Of a stretch of 64,000 bases of DNA, positions 55,441-64,000 are shown in pieces. Numbering within the stretch: position 1 is the stretch's first letter; each line of letters starts with the position of its first letter. The DNA lies in the NCBI GenBank assembly GCA_965230665.1, contig CBDDLM010000004.1, positions 2,418,001 to 2,482,000 of the forward strand, in the 5' to 3' direction. The position numbers and the translations under genes were made by a program. The DNA is from JAGNRR01 sp965230665 (GTDB taxonomy: Bacteria > Bacteroidota > Bacteroidia > Chitinophagales > Chitinophagaceae). The notes below the pieces were generated by a model. The model was not told the DNA's origin, did not search any database, and saw nothing but the letters and a program-made list of their open reading frames with translations.

Positions 55441-58170
55441 TTATACCACCAGATTGATCATACGCCCCTTGACAAAAATGAATTTTTTTATACTTTTATT
55501 TTCAAGTAAGGCCTTTACCTCATCGAGAGCTAATACAATATCTTGGGCCTCCTGCTGATCCATTTCCGCAGAAAGCTTATGTTCTAGTTTACGTTTGCCA
55601 TTAATTGCAATGGGATAGGTAATTTCATCTTCGACTAGGTATTCTGTATTCAGTACTGGGTAGGTTGCGTAAAATATGGATTTGGGCTGTCCGAGAGTAG
55701 CATAGAGCTCTTCGGCAATGTGAGGAGCATAAGGTGCTAGTAAAACCAGAAGTGGCTCGAGAATAGATTTATTCCGACATTTTAATTGAGTCAATGCATT
55801 TACACAAATCATAAATTGACTTACAGCTGTATTAAGAGAAAAACTATCTGTAGCCTTTTCTACTTTTTCAATAGTTTGGTGAAGTACTTTCAATTCATCT
55901 ACCGAGGGTTCGTTTTCTTGTACAACAAATTGATCATCGGTATAGAATAGACGCCATAGTTTTTTTAAAAAACGGTGTACTCCTTCAATACCTTTCGTAT
56001 CCCAGGGTTTGCTATCTTCAATAGGCCCAAGGAACATTTCATACATTCTAAACGTATCGGCACCATAATCCTTTATGATGTCATCCGGGTTTACAACATT
56101 ATAAAGACGTTTGCTCATTTTCTCGGTTTGTTGTCCGCAGATATACTTCCCGTCTTCTAAAACAAACTCGGCATGTTCAAATTGTGAGCGCCAAGTTTTT
56201 AGTGCTTCTATGTCCAATTCTAATCCGTTACACAAAGCCACATCTACATGAATTTCCTCTGTTTGGTATTCGTTTTGTAGACCCGCACTTACATATTTAT
56301 TAGTGCCCGATATTCTATAAATGATTCTTGAGTTTCCTTGAATCATGCCTTGGTTGATAAGCTTCTTATAAGGTTCGTCAAATGATATATGCTCAAGGTC
56401 ATGAAGCACCTTACACCAAAACCTTGAATAGAGTAGATGCCCAACGGCATGTTCTGCACCGCCAATATATAAGTCTACTTGGTTCCAGTAATTCGAATTG
56501 TCTTTATTACAAAATTCATCTGGATTCTGAGGGTCCATATATCTGAGATAATACCAGCTACTACCTGCATATCCTGGCATTGTATCAGTCTCTCTCGTGC
56601 CACCGCTAATATGGACCCAGTCATTTAAATGAGCCAAAGGTCCTTTCCCTTCAGGTCCTCTATCGTATGAATCAATATGAGGAAGTAAATGAGGTAGCGC
56701 TTCTTCGCTAATGCTTCCATCTTTATTATACCGTAGAGGAAACGGTTCTCCCCAGTAGCGCTGACGACTAAAGCCAGCATCGCGCATTTTATAATTAACT
56801 TTTCTATGACCAGTTTTGTCCGTTTCTAATTTTGTAATGGCCTGTTCAAAAGCTTCTTTACCAAATAGACCATTTAGGAAGTCAGAATGCTCAAGGGCAA
56901 CTGATGGGTCGATGCAAGCATTTTCTGAAATATCAATTCCTTGAAAGATATTAGGAACAGGAATATCAAAATGATGGGCAAAAGCAAAATCTCTTTCATC
57001 TCCTGCAGGAACAGCCATAATAGCACCAGTACCATAATGAGCTAAAACATAATCTGCGATCCATATTGGGAGCTTTTCTTGAGTAAAGGGGTGGATGGCG
57101 TATGCACCTGTAAAACAGCCGCTAATGTTCTTAGTTTCGGCCATTCTTTCTCGCTCAGATCGTTTACTTGTTTTTGAAATATAAGCTTTAATCTGATTGT
57201 GTTGCTCCTTTGTAGTAATTTGAGATACTAAATTATGTTCAGGGGCTAATACAACAAATGAGCAACCAAAAATTGTATCAGGTCGTGTTGTAAATACATC
57301 AAAACTTTCATTTTCTTTGTCTGTTTTAAATTGTACTATAGCTCCTTCACTTCTTCCAATCCAATTGCGCTGCATATCTTTCAAAGGTTCTGGATATTCG
57401 ACATGCTCTAAACCTTCAAGTAATCGATCCGCGTATTTCGATATTCGTAGGAACCATTGCATCATCTCCTTTCGTTCTACTGGGTGTCCACCTCGTTCGG
57501 ACACACCATTCACAACCTCATCATTGGCCAAAACGGTACCCAAGGCTTCACACCAGTTTACATAACTGGTATTTCGGTAAGCCAGGCGATAGTCCATTAA
57601 GATCTGTTCTTTTTTATCTTTTGGAAATGAATGCCATTCTTCCGAAGTAAAAGATTGATCTGATGCACCGTTTTGCTCGAACTGTTTAATCAGTTCTGAT
57701 ATATGTTTAGCCTTGTTTTCTTTTTCATCGAAGTAGCTATTAAAAAGCTCAAGAAAAATCCATTGAGTCCATTTATAGTAAGAGGGATCCGATGTTTTAA
57801 TCTGACGAGACCAATCATAACAGAAACCAATTTTGTCTAATTGTTCTTTATAACGTGCAATATTCTCCTTTGTTGTTTTAGCTGGATGTTGTCCTGTTTC
57901 AATAGCGTATTGTTCAGCAGGCAATCCAAAGGCATCAAAGCCCATAGGATGCAATACGTTAAACCCTTTAAGACGCTTAAAACGAGCGTAGATATCAGAG
58001 GCTATATACCCTAATGGATGACCGACATGTAGTCCAGATCCTGAGGGGTAGGGAAACATGTCGAGAACATAGCATTTGGGCTTATCCGTATCTTCTGTAA
58101 CCTTATATAGGTTTAAATCGATCCATTTTTTCTGCCATTTTTTCTCAATAGCCGAAAAATCGTATTGCAT
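55441..58170 (-). CDS. leuS: Leucine--tRNA ligase
   Basis: 909 residues. The HIGH-type motif is HVGH (48-51) in GLHVGHPLGYIASD. The CP1 editing domain contains FTTRPDTIFG. KMSKR lies at 684-688, followed by the anticodon-binding domain and a C-terminal IKKFIFVKGRMINLVV end typical of LeuRS. It charges tRNA-Leu and edits mistakes. Insertions near residue 160 (a charged segment ELIKQFEQNGASDQ) are seen in relatives of this phylum. Its own promoter lies in the short gap after the upstream barrel gene. Confidence 0.98.
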   Translation of the reverse strand: MQYDFSAIEKKWQKKWIDLNLYKVTEDTDKPKCYVLDMFPYPSGSGLHVGHPLGYIASDIYARFKRLKGFNVLHPMGFDAFGLPAEQYAIETGQHPAKTTKENIARYKEQLDKIGFCYDWSRQIKTSDPSYYKWTQWIFLELFNSYFDEKENKAKHISELIKQFEQNGASDQSFTSEEWHSFPKDKKEQILMDYRLAYRNTSYVNWCEALGTVLANDEVVNGVSERGGHPVERKEMMQWFLRISKYADRLLEGLEHVEYPEPLKDMQRNWIGRSEGAIVQFKTDKENESFDVFTTRPDTIFGCSFVVLAPEHNLVSQITTKEQHNQIKAYISKTSKRSERERMAETKNISGCFTGAYAIHPFTQEKLPIWIADYVLAHYGTGAIMAVPAGDERDFAFAHHFDIPVPNIFQGIDISENACIDPSVALEHSDFLNGLFGKEAFEQAITKLETDKTGHRKVNYKMRDAGFSRQRYWGEPFPLRYNKDGSISEEALPHLLPHIDSYDRGPEGKGPLAHLNDWVHISGGTRETDTMPGYAGSSWYYLRYMDPQNPDEFCNKDNSNYWNQVDLYIGGAEHAVGHLLYSRFWCKVLHDLEHISFDEPYKKLINQGMIQGNSRIIYRISGTNKYVSAGLQNEYQTEEIHVDVALCNGLELDIEALKTWRSQFEHAEFVLEDGKYICGQQTEKMSKRLYNVVNPDDIIKDYGADTFRMYEMFLGPIEDSKPWDTKGIEGVHRFLKKLWRLFYTDDQFVVQENEPSVDELKVLHQTIEKVEKATDSFSLNTAVSQFMICVNALTQLKCRNKSILEPLLVLLAPYAPHIAEELYATLGQPKSIFYATYPVLNTEYLVEDEITYPIAINGKRKLEHKLSAEMDQQEAQDIVLALDEVKALLENKSIKKFIFVKGRMINLVV

Positions 58171-58196
58171 AATTTTCTTGTTTACTAAATGAAAGT

Positions 58197-58204
58197 CAAA
58201 TATA
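58197..58204 (-). promoter_or_regulatory. -7 promoter element for leuS
   Basis: On the minus strand this reads TATATTTG, an exact TAnnTTTG match, 26 bp before the ATG. Confidence 0.55.
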
Positions 58205-58211
58205 ATTTGGA

Positions 58212-59606
58212 TTACTCACAAATCTCATGATCATCGTATTTGAAGATTTGTTTATCCTTTCTTTTCCTTCTGTCCTTGCTAATTTTAATAATTAATCGCG
58301 CATTAAAAGAGAAATAAAAATCATTGTTTGTCCCACCACGCTTTTCACCGGGTGTATATGCCCGTGCGGCATCAATATTTTTCGATTTATTGTTTAAAAT
58401 TTTTGCTAACGCTGCGTTTTCCGGTTGGAGGTACTTATCATATAAGGTAGGGTCTATAAAGCTTGTACTTACATCGTCCAAGTAATCCGTAAATAGGGTT
58501 CGTCCCACATATTCTAAACCTAACGAAACCGTCGGGCTGATTTCATAGTTGAAACCAAAGCCATAAGGTATATTCCATTGCGATAATTTGTAAACTTCTC
58601 TATCTGGAAATTCAGGCATACCTTGTCCTTCTAGGGATAAAGGTTGTAAGTCAACCCAAACACTTTCCTCTAAAATAGGGTCAAAGAAGGAACCTTGCGG
58701 GTTAAAGCTATAGCGCCCAATTCCAAATAAGGCATACGGTTGAAAATAGCTATTATGCAAACTCTTTTTATACGAGAAGAATTTGAACGGGTGAATTTCC
58801 AGCATCAACGATCCTTCATTAATTTTTGTCCTAAAATCCAAGTTTCGTACGAATCTTAAATATGAAGGGTCTGTTGTATTACGAAAGTATGTATTCTTAT
58901 CGCTACCCGCGATTTCACCAAATACATAACTCAGTCTCAATCCAATGGCTTCTTTTCTTAGATGTGTCAGGGAAAAACCATAGAAGAATGTGTTTGTTTT
59001 AAAGCTTAAGTCTCCCAGTAAAGGGTTATCTAATCTTGAGTTACCACCAAGATCGCCTAGATAATTTGACGGTCCAAACTGAAAAGCAAAATACGTTTTC
59101 TTCCTTGTAGGGGGCTCGCGAATGATTTCACGAACAACATAATTAGTTCCAACATACTCGTCTTTATAGATTGATACCTTTTTTGATCTAGCCTTTCTTT
59201 TGGTCGCCCGATTTTCTTTTCTAGTAGCCTTAAAAATACTATCCTGTCGGGCTTTGCGCTGCTTTGTTATCTTTTTCTCTCGTCTCTTCTTTCTAAGAGT
59301 ATCCTTTTTTATCGGGTTATTTTTTTTTGTGATGACCTCCGTCTTCTTCTTTTTCCTTTTCTTCTTTTTTAAGCTTTTTTTATAAGCCTTACGAGCCGCA
59401 GCAGCTTTTCTGCTTTCGTTAGCAATGCTATCGCGAATACGCTCTCGCTCCTGTTTCCTGAGTTCGTAGGTTGTATTTTTTATACTATCCTGTGATGATA
59501 TAGTTTGGGCAGCACTCTGTATACTAACAAAGCAAAATATCCCTACAATTATGACAATGATTTTCTTCAAAAAAGGAATACTAAAGTTAATTATTTTCCG
59601 CGGCAT
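58212..59606 (-). CDS. Outer-membrane barrel protein with very basic N-terminal segment
   Basis: 464 residues. A signal peptide ends near IQSAAQ (about 34). Residues 51-150 hold 45 Lys or Arg, including a run of nine bases-charged residues KKKKRKKKK. From about 160 to the end is a barrel-like domain (AFQFGPSNYLGDLGGN, FYGFSLTHLRKEAIGLRLSY, YGFGFNYEISPTVSLGLEYVG) of the DUF6089-like kind. The basic part would sit in the periplasm, perhaps touching peptidoglycan or lipid A phosphates, which is inference. Its start lies 20 bp inside the end of prfB, so it is probably co-transcribed with prfB. Confidence 0.8.
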   Translation of the reverse strand: MPRKIINFSIPFLKKIIVIIVGIFCFVSIQSAAQTISSQDSIKNTTYELRKQERERIRDSIANESRKAAAARKAYKKSLKKKKRKKKKTEVITKKNNPIKKDTLRKKRREKKITKQRKARQDSIFKATRKENRATKRKARSKKVSIYKDEYVGTNYVVREIIREPPTRKKTYFAFQFGPSNYLGDLGGNSRLDNPLLGDLSFKTNTFFYGFSLTHLRKEAIGLRLSYVFGEIAGSDKNTYFRNTTDPSYLRFVRNLDFRTKINEGSLMLEIHPFKFFSYKKSLHNSYFQPYALFGIGRYSFNPQGSFFDPILEESVWVDLQPLSLEGQGMPEFPDREVYKLSQWNIPYGFGFNYEISPTVSLGLEYVGRTLFTDYLDDVSTSFIDPTLYDKYLQPENAALAKILNNKSKNIDAARAYTPGEKRGGTNNDFYFSFNARLIIKISKDRRKRKDKQIFKYDDHEICE

Positions 59607-60681
59607 TATTCCACATTAAAAAAGATTTAATAAACCCATCTAAACCTCCATCCATTATTGGTTCAACATTATTGACTTCAAAGTCTGTACGGTGATCTTT
59701 TATCATTTTGTAAGGATGAAATACGTAGGACCTAATCTGGGAACCCCATTCAATTTTCTTTTTGTTTGCATTGTTTGCATTCTTTATTTCTTCTCTTTTG
59801 CGAATTTCTTCTTCATAAAGACGTGATTTTAGCATTTTTATTGCCTTTTCTCTATTTTCACCTTGAGTTCTGCTCTGTTGACATTCCACTATAATCTCAG
59901 AGGGAATATGTTTTAAACGGACTGCAGTTTCAACTTTATTTACATTTTGCCCGCCCTTACCTCCGGCACGAAAAAAGTCCCACTCCAGATCTGAGGGGTT
60001 CACCTCAATTTCAATAGAATCATCAATTAAAGGGTAAACGGTAACCGAGGCGAAAGATGTATGTCTTCTATTGGCACTATCAAATGGAGATATCCTTACC
60101 AATCGATGAACACCATTTTCCCCCTTCAATTGTCCGTATGCGAAAGGACCATTTAGCTCTATTGTTGCCTGTTTAATACCCGCTCCGTCACCCCATTGGA
60201 TATCCAGTTCTTGTTTTGAAAAACCTTGTTTGTCAGCATACATATTATACATACGGAGTAACATTTCAGCCCAGTCCTGACTCTCCGTGCCCCCAGCACC
60301 TGAATTAATCATTAACACCGCAGGTAATTCGTCTTCCTCAGCCGAAAGGGTAGATTTAAACTCTAAATCCTCCAAACTTGCTTTAGCTTCTTCAAATGCT
60401 TTTTGTACTTCTTCTTCATCAGTCTCTCCACCTTTCCAAAATTCGAAGAGTACAACAAAGTCTTCTATTTTGGATGCACAGCTTTCATATAAATCAATCC
60501 AATATTCGTAACCCTTTGTTTCCTTCAAGATTTTTGTGGCACGAACGTTATCATCCCAAAATCCCGAGGCGGCACTTAATTGCTGATTATTCGCTACTTG
60601 TTCCTTTTTATCGGATACGCTTAAGTATTTCTCCAAATTGCCCAATTGCTTGCGCATTTCCTTTATCTGTTCTACCGTCAT
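59587..60681 (-). CDS. prfB: Peptide chain release factor 2
   Basis: 364 residues from ATG 60681, chosen because RF2 N-termini start with this helix (TVEQIKEMRKQLGNLEKYL); the open frame reaches back to 60735 without homology. The stop-codon reading SPF motif is in VRISPFDS and the peptidyl-hydrolysis GGQ is at 243-245. It ends translation at UGA and UAA. After KYL the frame continues directly into SVSD: the usual CTT-TGA programmed frameshift is absent, so RF2 autoregulation by frameshifting is not used here. Confidence 0.96.
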   Translation of the reverse strand: MTVEQIKEMRKQLGNLEKYLSVSDKKEQVANNQQLSAASGFWDDNVRATKILKETKGYEYWIDLYESCASKIEDFVVLFEFWKGGETDEEEVQKAFEEAKASLEDLEFKSTLSAEEDELPAVLMINSGAGGTESQDWAEMLLRMYNMYADKQGFSKQELDIQWGDGAGIKQATIELNGPFAYGQLKGENGVHRLVRISPFDSANRRHTSFASVTVYPLIDDSIEIEVNPSDLEWDFFRAGGKGGQNVNKVETAVRLKHIPSEIIVECQQSRTQGENREKAIKMLKSRLYEEEIRKREEIKNANNANKKKIEWGSQIRSYVFHPYKMIKDHRTDFEVNNVEPIMDGGLDGFIKSFLMWNNAAENN

Positions 60682-60755
60682 ATTGGGACTGTAAAAATAC
60701 TGTGAAGTAGCAACTAGATAGTATTTCAACAACATTCTTTTTGTCGATTTGCTAG

Positions 60756-60763
60756 TAAATTTG
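60756..60763 (+). promoter_or_regulatory. -7 promoter element for the 60783 gene
   Basis: TAAATTTG, an exact TAnnTTTG match, 19 bp before the ATG. Confidence 0.55.
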
Positions 60764-60782
60764 ATATGGAAAACTAGAAACT

Positions 60783-61256
60783 ATGTTGAAGAGTGCACTA
60801 GCGATTATAATACTCTGTGTTAGCTTGGGCTTACAAGCACAAGATACGTTAAAAACAACGGTAATGACTACACCGATTGGTGCCAAGGCTGCTTTCGAAA
60901 CCTTTATCAAAAAAGATAAATTTGGAGTGGATCATAAATTAAAATATAAAGGGGTGAGCAATGATATTTTGCGCTCAAGCCTTTCTAAGAAAGTGAATTT
61001 AGTAGCAAAAGATTTTATGGCTGTTTCATCTGAAGAGCTACCCACGGACATTAAATATCAGAAGAAGATTATGTATGGGTTAGATCGATTTAAAGATTTT
61101 AAAAAAGACCTTTCCAAGGACGATAGAGCACGTATTTGCCACTATATTATTGAACTTATGGATATTATTGATTTAAAAAGTTCTAGAGGCCTTTTGAATA
61201 TGTTTACATATGGTTTTGATCCATCAACAATTAAGTTCGAGAAGGAAAAGAAGTAG
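60783..61256 (+). CDS. DUF4844-like exported protein
   Basis: 157 residues with a signal peptide (cleavage near LGLQAQD). The body is helical and charged; the C-terminal part IMYGLDRFKDFKKDLSKDD, ICHYIIELMDIIDLKSSRG and LLNMFTYGFDP resembles DUF4844. Function unknown; likely periplasmic. It is divergent from prfB and convergent with rfaE2 (9 bp gap). Confidence 0.65.
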   Translation: MLKSALAIIILCVSLGLQAQDTLKTTVMTTPIGAKAAFETFIKKDKFGVDHKLKYKGVSNDILRSSLSKKVNLVAKDFMAVSSEELPTDIKYQKKIMYGLDRFKDFKKDLSKDDRARICHYIIELMDIIDLKSSRGLLNMFTYGFDPSTIKFEKEKK

Positions 61257-61265
61257 TATCTGTGT

Positions 61266-61739
61266 TTAAGAACTTTCCTTAATTTTCTGTTCAATCTTGC
61301 TTGTAGAGTACCCTTCGAGAAACGGAATGACAACAACACTGCCACCGCTGTTCTTAACTTCTGTAGACCCTACAATTGTTTCTTCAGTATAGTCTCCACC
61401 TTTGGTTAAGATGTTCGGAAGAATACTTTTTATCAGATTTAGTGGAGTATCCTCGTTGAACTCAATAACATAGTCTACTGCACTTAACGCAGCCAATACT
61501 AAGCTTCGGGCTTCAGCTCGTTGGATAGGTCGGTTATTCCCTTTAAGACGTTGCACGGATGCATCTGAATTAACACCAACCACCAATAGATCTCCCAATT
61601 TCTTCGCTTTTCCTAAATAATCAGTATGACCTGGATGCAAAATATCAAAGCATCCATTGGTAAATACGATTGTTTTTCCTTGCAATTCTTTTGCTTGAAT
61701 AGCTAAAAAGTCGACAAGCGATACAATCTTATTACTCAT
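61266..61739 (-). CDS. rfaE2: D-glycero-beta-D-manno-heptose 1-phosphate adenylyltransferase
   Basis: 157 residues, a stand-alone version of the C-terminal half of HldE. Nucleotidyltransferase motifs: FTNGCFD (26-32) and HPGH (35-38), then VGVNSDASVQRLKG and LTKGGDYTEETIVGS. It makes ADP-heptose for lipopolysaccharide core or other glycans. The kinase half is not in this window. The start overlaps the upstream UPF0104 gene by 8 bp, suggesting coupled translation. Confidence 0.94.
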   Translation of the reverse strand: MSNKIVSLVDFLAIQAKELQGKTIVFTNGCFDILHPGHTDYLGKAKKLGDLLVVGVNSDASVQRLKGNNRPIQRAEARSLVLAALSAVDYVIEFNEDTPLNLIKSILPNILTKGGDYTEETIVGSTEVKNSGGSVVVIPFLEGYSTSKIEQKIKESS

Positions 61740-62733
61740 GAGTATTTTCTTTTTTTCTATTCAGAATGGGTAATAAAAGCAGCGATACGAAACCACCAGA
61801 GATGAGTACTAATGTTTGAGCAACCCAACTCACATTGGCATAGGCATAGGCAAGAGATTCTTCAATATGATACATATCCATCAAGCATAACTTAACGAAG
61901 TATTGAAAAGACCCAGCCCCCTGTGGTGTGGGAATAACAAAACCAAAGCTTCCGATCGTTAATACACTTAATGCTGACCCAAAACTTTGATCACTCAATC
62001 CATCAAATGCTAAAAAGCCCAGATAGGTCATAAACAGATACATAAACCAAATAATAAAGGTATACAGCAGAAAAAGACCAGGGTTTTTCATCTTTCTGAT
62101 TGAACCAATCCCATCAAAAATGTTTTTCAGAATGCTCGATATCTTATTCTTCGTACCACTAATTTTTTTACGAATAAAAATAATGGCTAAGACAAAAATG
62201 AAAATACCTCCTAAGAGCAGAAGAATATTACCACCAGTTGCAAAGGAAAGCAACGGGTTGAATATCTTTTCATTTAGGAATTCATTTACCGCGGCGTACT
62301 CAACTAGATAAGTAATAAGAAGTAACGCAATAAGTGATACAAAGTCAAAAGCACGTTCTACAAGCATAGTCCCAGCCAGTTTATCCGCTGGTACTTTTTC
62401 ATACCGAGAAAGAATGGCACAACGAGCAACTTCTCCCATACGAGGTGTGCCCAGATTAACTAAATAGCCAATCATAATAGACAGGAATGTATTTCTGGCG
62501 TTGACATCATGCCCTAGAGGAGCGATTAACATTTTCCAACGAAGGGCGCGGATGTAATGACTACCTATGCCAACAATGAAAACTAAAATGAGTGGCCACA
62601 AATGAGCTTTGCGCACATGTTGCATCATTTCGTCAAAGGAGATATCCCTACCGGCAAGCCATAAAAACAATACGGCTATAGCCAGAAAAACAACGTATTG
62701 AAGTAATTTTTTCCAGCCTAGTTTTAATTGCAT
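61732..62733 (-). CDS. UPF0104 / lysylphosphatidylglycerol synthase-like membrane protein
   Basis: 333 residues with about eight membrane helices. It matches the flippase-like transmembrane family found in MprF and AglD (SHYIRALRWKMLIAPLG, NLGTPRMGEVARCAIL, PTPQGAGSFQYFVKLCL). There is no cytoplasmic aminoacyl-transferase domain, so it is probably a lipid transporter or regulator; the substrate is unknown. It lies 9 bp after panD and overlaps rfaE2. Confidence 0.88.
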   Translation of the reverse strand: MQLKLGWKKLLQYVVFLAIAVLFLWLAGRDISFDEMMQHVRKAHLWPLILVFIVGIGSHYIRALRWKMLIAPLGHDVNARNTFLSIMIGYLVNLGTPRMGEVARCAILSRYEKVPADKLAGTMLVERAFDFVSLIALLLITYLVEYAAVNEFLNEKIFNPLLSFATGGNILLLLGGIFIFVLAIIFIRKKISGTKNKISSILKNIFDGIGSIRKMKNPGLFLLYTFIIWFMYLFMTYLGFLAFDGLSDQSFGSALSVLTIGSFGFVIPTPQGAGSFQYFVKLCLMDMYHIEESLAYAYANVSWVAQTLVLISGGFVSLLLLPILNRKKENTHE

Positions 62734-62742
62734 AAAATGGGA

Positions 62743-63090
62743 TTAATTAAGTTTATTCTGATCATCCGGGAATATGACTACAGGTTCATATTTACGCGCT
62801 TCTTGCTCTTCCATTAAGCCGTACGCAATAATAATTACTGTATCACCAACTTCTACTTTTCTAGCCGCAGGGCCGTTAAGACAAATTACACCACTACCTC
62901 TCTTTCCTGGAATAATATATGTTTCTAGACGTTCGCCGTTATTCACGTTTACAATTTGCACACGTTGGTGTGTAAACATATTTGCGGCATCAATTAAATC
63001 TTCATCTATCGTAATAGAACCAACATAATTCAGATTTGCCTCTGTTACTTGAACACGATGTATTTTAGATTTGAACGTTTCTACTAACAT
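62743..63090 (-). CDS. panD: Aspartate 1-decarboxylase precursor
   Basis: 115 residues. The self-cleavage site Gly24-Ser25 sits in NYVGSITID exactly where expected; Ser25 becomes the pyruvoyl group. Other motifs are VNVNNGERLETYII, GSGVICLNGPAAR and GDTVIIIAYG. It makes beta-alanine for pantothenate. It follows panC by 33 bp, and a promoter element lies in that gap. Confidence 0.97.
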   Translation of the reverse strand: MLVETFKSKIHRVQVTEANLNYVGSITIDEDLIDAANMFTHQRVQIVNVNNGERLETYIIPGKRGSGVICLNGPAARKVEVGDTVIIIAYGLMEEQEARKYEPVVIFPDDQNKLN

Positions 63091-63101
63091 AATATGATAG
63101 G

Positions 63102-63109
63102 CAAAGATA
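63102..63109 (-). promoter_or_regulatory. -7 promoter element for panD
   Basis: On the minus strand this reads TATCTTTG, an exact TAnnTTTG match, 11 bp before the panD ATG and after the panC stop. Confidence 0.5.
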
Positions 63110-63123
63110 TATTAGGATTCTGT

Positions 63124-63963
63124 TTAAACTGCTATATTATCAATCAAGCGTACCCCTTCTATAAAAGCAGCGCCAATTAAACGCATTTTTTTACTTGGAT
63201 CAAAGTCTAAAATTTCTTTTAAGGTTGCTTCTTCACAAAGTGCAATGTATTCCGGAATAAAATCATTATCTCGCAACATTGTTTCTGCTTCTTGCTTTAA
63301 TGCGTTAAAGTTTTTGTTGTGCTGTCCATCCTTTATATAAGAAAGAGATTTAAAGAATGTTGCTGCTTTTTCTTTACCAGCTTTACTCAGGTGTGTGTTC
63401 CTAGAACTCATGGCTAGGCCGCTTTCTTCTCTTAAGGTAGCGCATGGAACAAGTTCTGTTTGATGACTATTTAAATCTATCAATTTCCGAACCACAGCGA
63501 TTTGTTGAAAATCTTTTTCACCCATATAAATATGTTCAGGTTTTATCATTTTAAGAAAAACGTCTATAATATGACATACACCCTGAAAATGACCAGGTCT
63601 ATGTTTTCCCTCCAAAACATCGTCCAAAAAGCCTATGTCATAATATGGAATTCGTTCCGTTCCGTTAGGGTAAATTTGTTGAACTGTAGGAGCAAATACA
63701 ACATCGACATTTATGTTCTTTAATAACGCCACATCCTCATCCAATACTTGAGGATAAGCGTCATAATCGCTTTTTTCATTGAACTGTGTGGGATTGACGA
63801 AAATACTACAAACCGTAATGTCGTCTTTTTCAGCCGCTTTTTTAAGCAAAGAAAGGTGTCCTGAATGTAAAGCACCCATTGTGGGTACAAAACCAATACT
63901 TTTTTCTTCTGGAAGCCCTTTTAAATAGTGATCAAGTTCACTTTGAAGATGAATGATTTTCAT
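63124..63963 (-). CDS. panC: Pantothenate synthetase
   Basis: 279 residues, standard length. The nucleotidyltransferase motif FVPTMGALHSGHLSLL near residue 25, SIFVNPTQF, and YMGEKDFQQIAVVRKLI mark the family. It joins pantoate and beta-alanine using ATP, so the product of panD feeds it directly. First visible gene of the panC-panD-UPF0104-rfaE2 run; the 37 bp after its start reach the window edge and show nothing definite. Confidence 0.97.
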   Translation of the reverse strand: MKIIHLQSELDHYLKGLPEEKSIGFVPTMGALHSGHLSLLKKAAEKDDITVCSIFVNPTQFNEKSDYDAYPQVLDEDVALLKNINVDVVFAPTVQQIYPNGTERIPYYDIGFLDDVLEGKHRPGHFQGVCHIIDVFLKMIKPEHIYMGEKDFQQIAVVRKLIDLNSHQTELVPCATLREESGLAMSSRNTHLSKAGKEKAATFFKSLSYIKDGQHNKNFNALKQEAETMLRDNDFIPEYIALCEEATLKEILDFDPSKKMRLIGAAFIEGVRLIDNIAV

Positions 63964-64000
63964 GGGATAAATGCTAATTCTAGGTGAAACAGGCTGTGAA

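Noticed and set aside
1..64000. A defence island, prophage or integrated element
   Set aside because: No integrase, transposase, phage structural, restriction or toxin-antitoxin gene was recognised; all genes with clear identity are chromosomal housekeeping or envelope genes.

Overview
The window is a stretch of a Bacteroidota chromosome. It is AT-rich by eye and every identifiable gene is of a type known from that phylum. Signs are secreted proteins with type IX secretion (T9SS) sorting tails, SprB-type repeats with a gliding-motility C-terminal domain, DUF4294, an OmpA-like porin with thrombospondin-3 repeats, and many genes preceded by the phylum-specific -7 promoter element TAnnTTTG. Shine-Dalgarno sites are mostly absent. 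I see no prophage, insertion sequence, CRISPR array, tRNA or rRNA. The class cannot be fixed from this sequence alone.

Layout. 1-2911: 3' end of guaA, then a convergent von Willebrand-type membrane protein. 3010-7951: two tandem paralogous GT-C membrane glycosyltransferases, a T9SS cargo gene, and a 3'-end scrap of a further glycosyltransferase copy. 7944-12278: obgE, adk, a PagL-like lipid A deacylase and a GHL10-type glycosidase. 12359-16717: dnaB and pheT diverge from a 378-bp spacer that holds a cluster of DnaA-box-like sites. 16772-22473: a DUF4294 gene and nuoKLMN, cut off from the rest of the complex I operon. 22560-31805: metK, a 2031-residue SprB-repeat surface protein, a TPR lipoprotein and rpe.

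31806-35377: an LTA-synthase-like phosphatase/transferase overlapping a diacylglycerol kinase, plus a zinc peptidase. 35543-39921: radA behind a leader with a strong internal terminator, comF, a lipoprotein and a SRPBCC protein. 39988-45022: ruvB, a DUF6438-like protein, and an M1 metallopeptidase that appears fused to an outer-membrane beta-barrel. 45045-54607: an amidohydrolase lipoprotein, trhO, a cold-shock-domain protein, a DM13 lipoprotein, an M13 peptidase, a polysaccharide flippase and an OmpA-family porin. 54690-63963: a small exported protein, leuS, a barrel protein with an extremely basic periplasmic segment, prfB, a DUF4844-like protein, rfaE2, a UPF0104 membrane protein, panD and panC.

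Most of the window is housekeeping (translation, replication and repair, respiration, pantothenate and SAM synthesis) mixed with cell-envelope genes. I found no complete unknown multi-gene system. The most interesting points are the M1-peptidase/barrel fusion, the terminator-bearing radA leader (possible small RNA or attenuator), promoters lying so close to start codons that the mRNAs should be leaderless, the glycosyltransferase remnant, the LtaS-like/DAG-kinase pair, and the DnaA-box cluster between dnaB and pheT.
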